From positions 1-64,000 of the forward strand of contig DJXH01000016.1 in NCBI GenBank assembly GCA_002449665.1: a DNA stretch of 64,000 nt, written 5' to 3'. A model generated the notes under the pieces. That model was not told the origin of the DNA. It made no database searches and saw nothing but the letters and a program-made list of their open reading frames with translations. Positions within the stretch are counted from its first letter, which is position 1. Each line of letters opens with the position of its first letter. The DNA comes from Bacteroidales bacterium UBA7009. Its GTDB lineage: Bacteria; Bacteroidota; Bacteroidia; Bacteroidales; Paludibacteraceae. This document shows, one piece after another, positions 56,300-63,982 of this stretch. A program made the translations under genes and the position numbers.

Positions 56300-57813
56300 T
56301 TTAGTGCAATTATTTGTGCCTGTTGGTTATTCATTCCGGGCATCGTTCTGCCGACACCGGCATTGATAAATGTCGGGTCGCAGACTATATACTTACGACT
56401 TTTGTATGTCAGATAGTCGCCATTTACATCTTCCTTAAACGCCACAGCCGCAGCGAGATGTCCGGGGTAATAGAGCAAAACGACATCCAAACCCGTCAGG
56501 TCGCGCACCAAGCGGGAGAAGAGTATAGCCCTGTCTTCGCAGTCGCAATAAGGGTAATAGAGTGTCTCTTGAGCGAAGAAGGCACGGTCGCCGCCCCACA
56601 CTTGATTGTCTAATTTATACTCAAAAGCCGTCTGCATCCAGTTGAGCAATATCCCAACTGCCTCTTTTTCGCTCATACCCTTAATGGTCTTTTTCAGCGA
56701 TGGATAGAGCATATCTTTTACCGACTGCTCTACGGGCGTGTTAGCATACGCTGCCCAGCGAGTGGTCTGATCGCCGTCAAAACAAGCCTGCGGATAGGTG
56801 TTAAAGAAATCTATTATGTTCTTGTTCAGGCTCACCGATGTTGTAACCCCTTTGCGCGAAGTGAGAGTACGCTTCGGTGTCGGTTCACTGCCCAACGACG
56901 GCAACTGCCTGATTTGCAGCGAAACGGACTGCTCTTTGTCGAAGCGGGCTTGCGTGATTTTGAGTCTGCCGAGGTTCTTTTCGCCTGTGGTGTTGTAGAA
57001 CTTGCTGCCGTCAATAACATAGTAGGTGTAATTGAATATGTCATACAGGCTTGCCACGAGCATATAGAGTCGATTTTCGCTCATTGCCAAACGGATACGA
57101 TAGCCTGATTGTGTCATCAGGTATGCCTGTGCCAACACGGCTTCGTTGGTCTTGCCGTAGTGTTTTTCCGTAGCGGCTTGGAGCAGGTTCATATACGCCC
57201 AGTCGCAGAGGTTGTAGGCTTGGCGCGCATTCAGAGCGGTGGAGACGGCGATGTCGTAGCGACTGTCGGAAAGTTGTTGCCAAGCATCGGCAATGGCATT
57301 TTCTTCGAGTGCGCGCAACTTGAGATTGTCATCTTTTGGGAAACCGATAGTTATGATGGTGCCGAAATAGCCGACAGACACTTTCTGGTATGTTTCTTCT
57401 TTCGGTTTGACAGGCGCAATCGGTTCGGGAGCAGGCTGCGGCGCAGGGACAACAATAGGTTTGGGCTTAACAGGAATCTCTATCGGCTTGGTTTCAATAG
57501 GCGGCTTAGGCTGTGGCTTGGGCTGCAGGGTATCTTCGTCAAGTACAACAGGCGGCACCACAGGCTCTTTTATCGGTTTATCCGGTGTATTGGCAGGAAA
57601 TGCCTCCCAGTTTTTGCGCATAAACTCGGCATACTCATCGTTCATACGTTTGCGAAAAGCATCAAACTCGGCTTGCTTGTCGTCTTTGAACTTCTCAAAC
57701 TTGTCGTTCTGCTGCTGCTTAAAACGACTGAACGCATCTTCTTGTGCCGATAAAGACCCGAGGTTAGTCATAGCCGCAGCACACAGCATTAATATTAAAA
57801 CTCTTTTGTTCAT
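56296..57813 (-). CDS. secreted transglutaminase-like protein
   Basis: A 505-residue exported protein. A signal peptide (ending LGSLSAQ) is followed by a charged coiled-coil-like region rich in Phe, Lys and Gln (about 25-70). A Pro/Lys/Val linker spans about 85-140. A helical domain comes next, and residues 390-480 form a transglutaminase-like cysteine fold. The candidate triad is Cys in PYCDCEDRAILF, His in YYPGHLAAAV and Asp in VCDPTFINAG. Related folds act as proteases or amidases on cell-wall or surface proteins; the substrate is unknown. Confidence 0.75.
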   Translation of the reverse strand: MNKRVLILMLCAAAMTNLGSLSAQEDAFSRFKQQQNDKFEKFKDDKQAEFDAFRKRMNDEYAEFMRKNWEAFPANTPDKPIKEPVVPPVVLDEDTLQPKPQPKPPIETKPIEIPVKPKPIVVPAPQPAPEPIAPVKPKEETYQKVSVGYFGTIITIGFPKDDNLKLRALEENAIADAWQQLSDSRYDIAVSTALNARQAYNLCDWAYMNLLQAATEKHYGKTNEAVLAQAYLMTQSGYRIRLAMSENRLYMLVASLYDIFNYTYYVIDGSKFYNTTGEKNLGRLKITQARFDKEQSVSLQIRQLPSLGSEPTPKRTLTSRKGVTTSVSLNKNIIDFFNTYPQACFDGDQTTRWAAYANTPVEQSVKDMLYPSLKKTIKGMSEKEAVGILLNWMQTAFEYKLDNQVWGGDRAFFAQETLYYPYCDCEDRAILFSRLVRDLTGLDVVLLYYPGHLAAAVAFKEDVNGDYLTYKSRKYIVCDPTFINAGVGRTMPGMNNQQAQIIALK

Positions 57814-57828
57814 ATCTTTTAGGTTTCA

Positions 57829-57913
57829 CGTTGTTTGCGTAGAATATGCAGTTTCACGTTGTTTGCGTTATTTGCGTTTTTTTACGAAAATTACGTAAAA
57901 AACGAAAACTACG
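57829..57913. repeat. degenerate 9-bp periodic repeat, copy C
   Basis: CG starts at 57829, 57838, 57857, 57866, 57875, 57885, 57894, 57903 and 57912. Spacing is 9 nt with two 10-nt slips and one CG-to-TG position at 57847. An 18-nt block (TTTCACGTTGTTTGCGT) occurs twice. It lies directly upstream of the transglutaminase-like gene start and shares units such as CGAAAACTA with copy B. Confidence 0.7.
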
Positions 57914-57935
57914 TAACACAAGTATGTCGAATCAA

Positions 57936-58078
57936 TTTAGTCTATCTAAAGACTAAAAACACCTCAAAATTAGTCCATACAAGAACTTTTTTACGAGAAA
58001 ATACAAAAACATCGCCTATTTTAGTCCATCCAAGGACTAAAAATGACCAAATTTTAGTCCATACAAGGACTTTTTTTA
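57936..58078. repeat. four palindromic repeats upstream of the AAA ATPase gene
   Basis: Consensus TTTAGTCC-ATMCAA-GGACTAAA. Copy 1 is 57936-57957, copy 2 about 57970-57990, copy 3 58019-58043, copy 4 58052-58078. AGTC starts are 33, 51 and 33 nt apart. Copies 1 and 3 have perfect 8- and 9-bp arms; copy 1 changes both arms (AGTCT with AGACT), keeping pairing. Copies 2 and 4 are imperfect. All four lie upstream of the -33 box, as expected for operator sites. The region 57814-58142 holds only this, copy C of the 9-bp repeat and the promoter. Confidence 0.8.
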
Positions 58079-58087
58079 GCAAAAACA

Positions 58088-58120
58088 TTTGCAACATTCA
58101 AAATAAATGTTGTACCTTTG
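58088..58120 (+). promoter_or_regulatory. promoter of the AAA/DUF4143 ATPase gene
   Basis: TTTG at 58088-58091 and TACCTTTG at 58113-58120, 21-nt spacing. The -33 box begins 10 nt after the last palindromic repeat. Leader about 20 nt to ATG 58143. Confidence 0.7.
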
Positions 58121-58142
58121 CAGGCGAAAATTATGAACAGCC

Positions 58143-59351
58143 ATGGAACAACAAGAAGTACAACCTATCATCAACACTTACCACAATTTCCTTTCCACTA
58201 TTTCATTGGACTACATCAGACCGCTGATGACCAAGATAGACTGGGAAGATAGGCTAATTGAAATTAAGGGAGCAAAGGGTGTCGGTAAAACAACTCTTAT
58301 GCTACAGCATATTCTGCAAGCTTTCCCTAATATCGATGACACTTTGTATGTGTCATTGGATAATCTGTGGTTTAAGTCATACTCGCTCAAAGAACTCGCC
58401 GACTGGTTCTACAGCCAAGGAGGACGGTATATGTTTTTTGACGAGGTACATTATTACCCGTATTGGCAGACAGCCATAAAGAACTTGACTGACGAATATG
58501 CCGATTTACATATTGTTTTTACCGGCTCATCCATGCTTCAATTAGAAGCAGGGGAGGGCGACTTATCACGCAGATTGATAGACTATCATTTGCCCGGATT
58601 ATCTTTTCGTGAGTACCTGAAATTTGAAGGAATCGCCGACTTCCCTTCCTACTCTTTTGAGGATATTCTCCAAAGACACGTTGCCTTTTGTTTTGCCATT
58701 AAAGAAAAAGCGGGTAGTATTCAACCATACTTCAACACATACTTGCAGCAAGGCTATTACCCTTTTTACAAAAGCGTACGTTCCGGCTATGAAATACGCC
58801 TGCAACATGTAGTTAATCAAGTTCTTGAGCGCGACTATCCGCAGATAGATGAAGTTACCGTTCCTACTATCGAGAAAACGAAGAAGATGCTGATGGTATT
58901 GGCGCAAAGCGTACCGCAAATGCCGACAATGAACAGTCTCTATGGTCAATTGGAAACCAATAGGAATCAAGGTCTAAAGATGCTTCATGCTTTAGAGCGT
59001 GCCGACTTGCTTATGCTGCTAAGAGATAATACCAAGAGCCTGAAAGCACTTGGAAGACCGGAAAAAGTATTCTTACATAACACCAACCTTATGTATGCAT
59101 TAGGTGCTAAAACAGAAATCGGAACGGCAAGAGAAACGTTTTTCCTAAACCAAACATCCGAACTTCTGCCTGTTTGCTATCCTGCAAAAGGTGATTTCCT
59201 TGTAGATAATCAATACCTGTTTGAGGTGGGCGGTGCAAACAAGACTTTTGAACAAATAAAAGATGTACCTAACTCCTTCCTTGCAGTGGATAATATTGAA
59301 ATTGGATATAAAAACCGCATCCCACTTTATCTGTTCGGTTTTCTCTATTGA
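58143..59351 (+). CDS. AAA-type ATPase with C-terminal DUF4143
   Basis: A 402-residue P-loop ATPase of the AAA_14 plus DUF4143 class, common in anaerobes and of unknown role. Walker A is GAKGVGKTTLM at residues 43-53, Walker B YMFFDEVHYYP near 97-107 and sensor 1 VFTGSSMLQ. A C-terminal DUF4143-type region follows (RADLLMLLRDNTKSLKALG, KVFLHNTNLMYAL), with a nuclease-like LVDNQYLFEVGG segment. All motifs are intact. It is flanked by palindromic repeats upstream and a terminator downstream, so it is a single-gene unit. An unrelated ATPase of similar style is broken at 63.4 kb. Confidence 0.85.
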   Translation: MEQQEVQPIINTYHNFLSTISLDYIRPLMTKIDWEDRLIEIKGAKGVGKTTLMLQHILQAFPNIDDTLYVSLDNLWFKSYSLKELADWFYSQGGRYMFFDEVHYYPYWQTAIKNLTDEYADLHIVFTGSSMLQLEAGEGDLSRRLIDYHLPGLSFREYLKFEGIADFPSYSFEDILQRHVAFCFAIKEKAGSIQPYFNTYLQQGYYPFYKSVRSGYEIRLQHVVNQVLERDYPQIDEVTVPTIEKTKKMLMVLAQSVPQMPTMNSLYGQLETNRNQGLKMLHALERADLLMLLRDNTKSLKALGRPEKVFLHNTNLMYALGAKTEIGTARETFFLNQTSELLPVCYPAKGDFLVDNQYLFEVGGANKTFEQIKDVPNSFLAVDNIEIGYKNRIPLYLFGFLY

Positions 59352-59379
59352 TTCGACAATACGTCAAAGGTCGATATAT

Positions 59380-59420
59380 CTTATTCTCTCGCCGAAACAT
59401 CGCTTCGACGAGAGAATAAG
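59380..59420. terminator. terminator between the ATPase gene and the secreted-protein cluster
   Basis: CTTATTCTCTCG (59380-59391) pairs perfectly with CGAGAGAATAAG (59409-59420). The 17-nt loop can add a short CGA/TCG helix. It sits between convergent genes; there is no long T-run on either side. Confidence 0.6.
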
Positions 59421-59425
59421 AAAAT

Positions 59426-59899
59426 TTAGAAATCCCAACCAGGGTCTTCAGGTTCTTCAGTTGCCGGCTTATTTTCTTCAATGCTTCCTGTTATAATTAT
59501 ATCTTTAACAGAGCATTCTCTTCCGCTAAAATATATCTTATCTCCTATTTGCACATGCCCCGCCTTAACTAAAGTCCACATCGTTGGTCCGCCCTCATCA
59601 TCTGAAAAACTAACACTTGTTCCACCTACACTCAATCCGCCTAAATAGTTGTCATTAATTTTATAGCGAAAACTTAAATCTCCATTTATTTTAACGATGA
59701 ATTCAAAGGGACAATAGATTGACTCGTGATAAAAATTATAATATTCTTTTATTTTAGCAACTCCATTATTCCACGACCAAGCCGGATGACAATAACTACA
59801 ATCTGCTGCACTTTTGATTTTCTGTTTAACAAGATTCATATCTCTACAAGAGGATAGTGCTCCCAGGAGTACAAATATCAATAATAAATACTTTTTCAT
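59426..59899 (-). CDS. small lipoprotein of unknown function
   Basis: A 157-residue lipoprotein with lipobox LGALSSCRD. The mature part includes a Cys-rich ADCSYCHPAWSW segment and beta strands containing GGLSVGGTSVSFSDDEGG. It ends with an acidic tail (TEEPEDPGWDF). ATG 59899 is preferred, six codons into a longer frame, because the lipoprotein signal starts there. No family recognised. Last gene of a leftward cluster of five exported proteins. Confidence 0.6.
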   Translation of the reverse strand: MKKYLLLIFVLLGALSSCRDMNLVKQKIKSAADCSYCHPAWSWNNGVAKIKEYYNFYHESIYCPFEFIVKINGDLSFRYKINDNYLGGLSVGGTSVSFSDDEGGPTMWTLVKAGHVQIGDKIYFSGRECSVKDIIITGSIEENKPATEEPEDPGWDF

Positions 59900-59943
59900 A
59901 CTATTCAACTTAAACATTTTTGACTATTACATAACTTTCACCA

Positions 59944-60957
59944 TTATCTATCTTTTCTGACAGGAACGACATCTAACACATCGGAATCATTAGTTCCTCG
60001 CTCACTTTCTTTCCAATAGTTATAATCATTATTATAGATAACATAATAGTGCCTATTAGAGTAATCACCCCAAGTAGTACTTGTCCAATAAAATTTTCCT
60101 ATTTGTAAAGCGGATGACATTACCCCTATATTAACTAATTCCTCCTTATTAGGTAGATACCAATCGCTAAAACCATACGCTACTAAATTCTGACAAGCGT
60201 TGTTTGCTTGTTCCCATTGCATTGCTCCCAAATCAGGATGAATATGATAGGTATATCCGGCATATTGCATTGTAGGAAGAGAGAAATATGCAAACATACT
60301 TGAATTTATTTCTATAGGTTCTCCGTATGCAATGCCATAATCATTTTTTGCATAGGCGCGCGCATAATAAGTTGTGGTATTGATATTTATTCCAGCATTT
60401 TCAACAGTACAAGAGTACTCACCTGTACCACTGCCACAAGGTACCACATTGTCCTCTATTGTAGGTACGTTAGTTCCCCAACACAATCCTCTTTCTGTTA
60501 CACGGGCATTTCCTTGTGATGTAACATTACATTTGCAGGTGAAAGAAGTTTCATTCATAGCTGTGAGTGCTGTTGTTTCCACCGTGGGTACAACCTCTCC
60601 GAAAGGGATATCACCATAGTCATACTCAGCCAAGCCAAAGGCGCGCAATTGCCCCTTTTTACTCACCCCATTCTTATCTGTTAATTTAAGATAATAGGTT
60701 TCGTTTATCTCTATTGTGATAACAGATAGACTAAACAGGCCGTCTGCCTGTGTCACCATTGATGCTTTAACAATGGTGCCGTTAGTTATACTTACGGTAA
60801 CATCTGCTATAGGCTGATTGCCGGTCAGAGAGACGACTCGCCCTTTGTAAGTAATCCTTCCCTCACCTGAATTATTCTCACAGCCTATCAAGAAGGAACT
60901 TACGCACAAAATAATACATACGGCAACTATGCCGAGCCACGAAAATTTTGTTTTCAT
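59944..60957 (-). CDS. lipoprotein with Ig/FN3-like domains and a C-terminal DUF1566-type domain
   Basis: A 337-residue lipoprotein. The lipobox is FLIGCEN. Next is a carboxypeptidase-regulatory-like domain (ITYKGRVVSLTGNQPIADVT). A fibronectin-like segment follows, with GLCWGTN and YYARAYAKNDYGIAYGEP, a pattern frequent in Bacteroidota surface proteins. The C-terminal domain of Lcl/DUF1566 type shows WEQANNACQNLVAYGFSDW, YLPNKEELVNI and FYWTSTTW. Likely a surface-exposed binding protein. It begins 6 nt after the upstream gene. Confidence 0.72.
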   Translation of the reverse strand: MKTKFSWLGIVAVCIILCVSSFLIGCENNSGEGRITYKGRVVSLTGNQPIADVTVSITNGTIVKASMVTQADGLFSLSVITIEINETYYLKLTDKNGVSKKGQLRAFGLAEYDYGDIPFGEVVPTVETTALTAMNETSFTCKCNVTSQGNARVTERGLCWGTNVPTIEDNVVPCGSGTGEYSCTVENAGININTTTYYARAYAKNDYGIAYGEPIEINSSMFAYFSLPTMQYAGYTYHIHPDLGAMQWEQANNACQNLVAYGFSDWYLPNKEELVNIGVMSSALQIGKFYWTSTTWGDYSNRHYYVIYNNDYNYWKESERGTNDSDVLDVVPVRKDR

Positions 60958-60963
60958 AGTTAC

Positions 60964-61908
60964 TTAGAATTTTATTTGTACTCCCGCGCCATAGGCATAC
61001 GAGGGTTGCGTGAAATCGTTTGTTTGAATAATTGACGGAGCAAAAGTAATATTCTGCGGGAGGTGTTTATCCTTAACTATCCAAGCGTGTACCATATTGG
61101 TGATATGAACTGCCGCGCCAACTCCGAAACAAGCATACATAGCAATGTCATAGGTGTTTTTCATCTGTTTGGCATTTGTGTATTGTTTGTAAGTTGTGCC
61201 GGTGGCTTTCATTATATTTGACCGGTTCTGCCCAAGGAAATAGCAAGCCGTACCACCGCCGAAAAGTGCGAGTTCGCTTAGCAGGAAAGCCGTTCCGCTA
61301 CCTTCTTGACCTTTGAGCATCTGTCCCATACCCGGGATAAACGTTGAGGCTGCGAGTGCACGAGCGTTGGAATGTCGTTGTTGTAGTAATACTTTTTGCT
61401 TATTTGCATTCTCAATGGAATCTCTGAGAGCTATAGTTTTGCGCCTGCTACTACAATCAAAGTCGGTATCAAACTGAGCTATCTTTCTGCCACTTTTAGA
61501 TATTTCATATAGATACCAGTAAGTAACGATTTTTGAACTCCCCTTTGCTTCCGGCTCTTGGTATTCACAGACAAGACGAGCGGATATTTTCTTATCAGCA
61601 TCGCCATCAATATACATATCATCTCCATTTTCGCGAATACTGCTATTGAGTGCGCGAGTGTTGATAAAATACCCTAAGTAATCGGCACCTGCCTGAAATG
61701 CCATTCTTTGTGCCAATTGATCGGCTTCAAATTTCCCCTTTACATCTTTGGCACTAATACTAATTGGCTTAAAGAAGAATGTATCATTATCAGGTAGTGA
61801 GAAACTGACCCAATCCGGTGTTAGCGGTCGATTATTGATGTTGCTCTGACCAAACACACATAGTGTAACACAACAAATTGAAAATAGTATAATTAGTCTT
61901 TGTTTCAT
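60964..61908 (-). CDS. exported protein with DUF5683-like C-terminal region
   Basis: A 314-residue exported protein; signal peptide starts MKQRLIILFSICCVTL and ends CVFGQ. The last third has ASTFIPGMGQMLKGQEGSG followed by two hydrophobic helices and a basic loop. This is the pattern of DUF5683-like envelope proteins. An alternative ATG at 61920 lies directly after the upstream stop (TAAATG) and would add four residues. Function unknown; part of the secreted-protein cluster. Confidence 0.65.
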   Translation of the reverse strand: MKQRLIILFSICCVTLCVFGQSNINNRPLTPDWVSFSLPDNDTFFFKPISISAKDVKGKFEADQLAQRMAFQAGADYLGYFINTRALNSSIRENGDDMYIDGDADKKISARLVCEYQEPEAKGSSKIVTYWYLYEISKSGRKIAQFDTDFDCSSRRKTIALRDSIENANKQKVLLQQRHSNARALAASTFIPGMGQMLKGQEGSGTAFLLSELALFGGGTACYFLGQNRSNIMKATGTTYKQYTNAKQMKNTYDIAMYACFGVGAAVHITNMVHAWIVKDKHLPQNITFAPSIIQTNDFTQPSYAYGAGVQIKF

Positions 61909-61920
61909 ATTTGTAATCAT

Positions 61921-62358
61921 TTATAGTTTATCACAATCCTCATACGGTTCAAAATTCGGGTCGGATTTCCCAAACACACCTATTTGCCACAAGATGTAGA
62001 GTTTAATTCGTCCATTAGGTTGCTCATCTCTATATTCACAAACCTTGTTGATATATAGATTCATTGACCGATTGTCAACATTTACTTGTTTGGTGATGTC
62101 AGCTTCGATGTCCTCTATTGAAGTGTTAACATCAACATATATACCTCGTTTGCACGCATTTTCATATATTGCTCGTGCAAAAGCTTTGGAATATGCAGCA
62201 TCATAATTCTTACCATCGCCATAAGTAACTCTGTAGTAGAATGTTTCCGAGGTAGATTTTGGGATGTGCCTTACCCATTTAGGCTCTGCCATTTGAGCAG
62301 TGGCAGATAGGGATATTATACCAAAAATGCAGACAATGATTAGTTTTATAAATCTCAT
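61921..62358 (-). CDS. small exported protein of unknown function
   Basis: A 145-residue protein with signal peptide ending LSATAQ. The mature part starts PKWVRHIPKSTSETFYYRV and continues with AAYSKAFARAIYENACKRG and INKVCEYRDE. The layout resembles LPP20-type stress or motility lipoproteins, like the product of the upstream gene 62428-63219, but lacks a lipobox. It is separated from that gene by a very stable hairpin. Confidence 0.6.
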   Translation of the reverse strand: MRFIKLIIVCIFGIISLSATAQMAEPKWVRHIPKSTSETFYYRVTYGDGKNYDAAYSKAFARAIYENACKRGIYVDVNTSIEDIEADITKQVNVDNRSMNLYINKVCEYRDEQPNGRIKLYILWQIGVFGKSDPNFEPYEDCDKL

Positions 62359-62377
62359 AAGAATAGGATATTGAAAA

Positions 62378-62418
62378 TATCTCTCTATGCCCTAAAAGAT
62401 TTAGGGCATAGAGAGATA
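62378..62418. terminator. long hairpin between two genes of the secreted cluster
   Basis: Arms 62378-62396 and 62400-62418 are perfectly complementary over 19 bp with a 3-nt loop (aga). It lies 10 nt downstream of the LPP20-like gene stop. No T-run beyond TATTTTC follows on the minus strand, so it may be a partial terminator or an mRNA-stabilising element. Confidence 0.65.
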
Positions 62419-62427
62419 TAAATAAGG

Positions 62428-63219
62428 TTATTCCATATTCTGCAACTCACGATATTGTTGCAATTTCTGTTCACGCTCAGCATCGCGTACCGCTTTTTCG
62501 TTTTCTAATTCCTTGAGGAGTTGCTTCTTGAAAGTGTTTTTATCGCGGATAAGCTCGGCTTTATCCAATGCATCTGCGACCTCATCCACAGCAGTCCCTT
62601 CTAAAATATGCCCCGCAAGGTAATAGATATATTTTCCATCATTATCTTGTACGCTTTCGTAGCATACTTGAATCATATATTTATCAACTGCTTTCTCTAC
62701 TAAATTTATAGTCATGCCTTCAAGTTGGCTCTCATCAAGTCCTTTACCGCCTTGTGTTGTCCCTGATTGAGAATAATACTCTGTACCAACTTTAATCATA
62801 CCTACAAAACCTACAGTAATATCTTGTACAGCCATTTGACGCGCTTCAATTTTAGCATCTCTTTCTAATTTTCTGGGAGAAGATACACCCAGACCTGCCA
62901 TATACTCACCGGGCTTGTCCAATGACTCTTCATAGCAGAACTTAACCAATTTTTGATGTCCATCTATCATTTGTTCAGTAAGAGCCATTTGGGTTTGAAG
63001 TTTTTTCTTTTTTGCTTCGCGCTCCAATGCTCTCAATTCAGCTTCGGCTTGCAAATCCTCCAATTCTTGTTGCTCTTTCAACTCACGAATTTTTCGTTGT
63101 GTTTCACTTTCTTGTTGAGCTACAGGCGGTTCAGTTTTCTTTACCGGCTTTTTTGCCGCACAATCTGAAAACACCACACTGCACAAAACCGCCGTAGCGA
63201 TTAACATTACTTTTTTCAT
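62428..63219 (-). CDS. LPP20-like lipoprotein with coiled-coil segment
   Basis: A 263-residue lipoprotein. The lipobox candidate is VVFSDCAAK. Residues 35-80 form a charged coiled coil (RKIRELKEQQELEDLQAEAE). An LPP20-like domain follows, with SSPRKLERDAKIEARQMAVQ and NLVEKAVDKYMIQVCYESVQ. A second charged helix closes the protein. Its role is unknown. It is the first gene of the leftward cluster; I could not find a TAnnTTTG box upstream. Confidence 0.68.
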   Translation of the reverse strand: MKKVMLIATAVLCSVVFSDCAAKKPVKKTEPPVAQQESETQRKIRELKEQQELEDLQAEAELRALEREAKKKKLQTQMALTEQMIDGHQKLVKFCYEESLDKPGEYMAGLGVSSPRKLERDAKIEARQMAVQDITVGFVGMIKVGTEYYSQSGTTQGGKGLDESQLEGMTINLVEKAVDKYMIQVCYESVQDNDGKYIYYLAGHILEGTAVDEVADALDKAELIRDKNTFKKQLLKELENEKAVRDAEREQKLQQYRELQNME

Positions 63220-63309
63220 CGTTTTATAGATTTAATTGATATTTTGCCTACTCACTTCCGGCTTTTCGGCATCCTCCTATACATTCTTACTACCTATTTT
63301 TACTTCGTT

Positions 63310-63341
63310 CGCACACATATATATACGCGCGTACATACACG
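63310..63341. other. 32-nt perfect alternating purine-pyrimidine tract
   Basis: From 63310 to 63341 every position alternates pyrimidine and purine, through CACACATATATATA, a central CGCGCG and TACATACACG. Such tracts can adopt left-handed DNA under negative supercoiling. It lies between the broken ATPase gene and the LPP20-like gene. The rest of 63220-63398 contains a terminator and no gene. Confidence 0.6.
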
Positions 63342-63372
63342 AAAAACGGCAACCCGTATATTGGATTACCGT
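63342..63372 (-). terminator. terminator of the broken ATPase gene
   Basis: On the minus strand ACGGTAATCC (63372-63363) pairs with GGGTTGCCGT (63355-63346), two pairs being G-U, around loop aatatac. Five T follow (63346-63342, overlapping the last stem A-T). Confidence 0.65.
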
Positions 63373-63398
63373 TTGTCGGAAAACTGAAAGACGGATAT

Positions 63399-63982
63399 TT
63401 ACATATCCTCTAATGTATATAGTTTTGTTTTCACCTTATATTCTTTTAGTTCAGTTTGCTGCAAGTATGCCACCTTCAGCATAAACAAGTCATGTCTGTA
63501 TTGCTCTTTTTCGCGTTTCACTTCGGCGACTAACGCAGTCGTTCCTTCCATAGGCAGAGCTATAATATCCACCTCAGCATCAATAGTATTGCCCTTGTAA
63601 GAAATGGCTTTATTACGCCACCATGATTTTATATTCTCTTGCAGTATAGAAAAATAAGTGCCATAATTCTTACCGGACTCGCTCACAAGCAGGGTACGCC
63701 CTTCTTCGAGGAAATGAGAATTCTCCGAGAAGAAATACTTGTACATCTGTGCTTGTGTTGTGCAACCATTATCTAAAATCCACGACATATATTTAGGCAC
63801 GCCGCCGGTGATGGTGCATAGTGCCAACAAATCATCATTAGTATAGATGGGATTAAAATCTGATAAAATTCGTTTAATAACTTCCGTTCCAACTACTAAG
63901 GTCATTTGGCTCATTTGCTCGTATGATATTTTCTGATGCGTAACAGTTCCTGCTGCTCTTTTTCTCTATTGTAAAACTGCAT
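63399..63982 (-). pseudogene. AAA ATPase (DUF234 type) pseudogene, frameshifted and internally deleted
   Basis: The frame from ATG 63982 encodes MQFYNREKEQQELLRIRK, the family's usual N-terminus, and stops after 23 codons. In the next frame the expected continuation (ISYEQMSQMTLVVG) follows, consistent with loss of one A in the AAAA run. After LVVG the P-loop sequence GRRRxGKT should come; instead it jumps to TEVIKRILSDFNPIYTNDD, normally much later. So Walker A, Walker B and sensor regions (perhaps 130-200 residues) are deleted. The C-terminal part is intact (TGGVPKYM, FLEEGRTLLVSESG, and nuclease-like VDIIALP..VAEVKRE). A 171-residue ORF from ATG 63914 remains. Confidence 0.72.

Noticed and set aside
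57936..58078. CRISPR-like array of short palindromic repeats
   Set aside because: Spacing is irregular (33, 51, 33 nt), the repeats vary, the spacers would be very short, and no cas gene is near. Operator-type repeats fit better.
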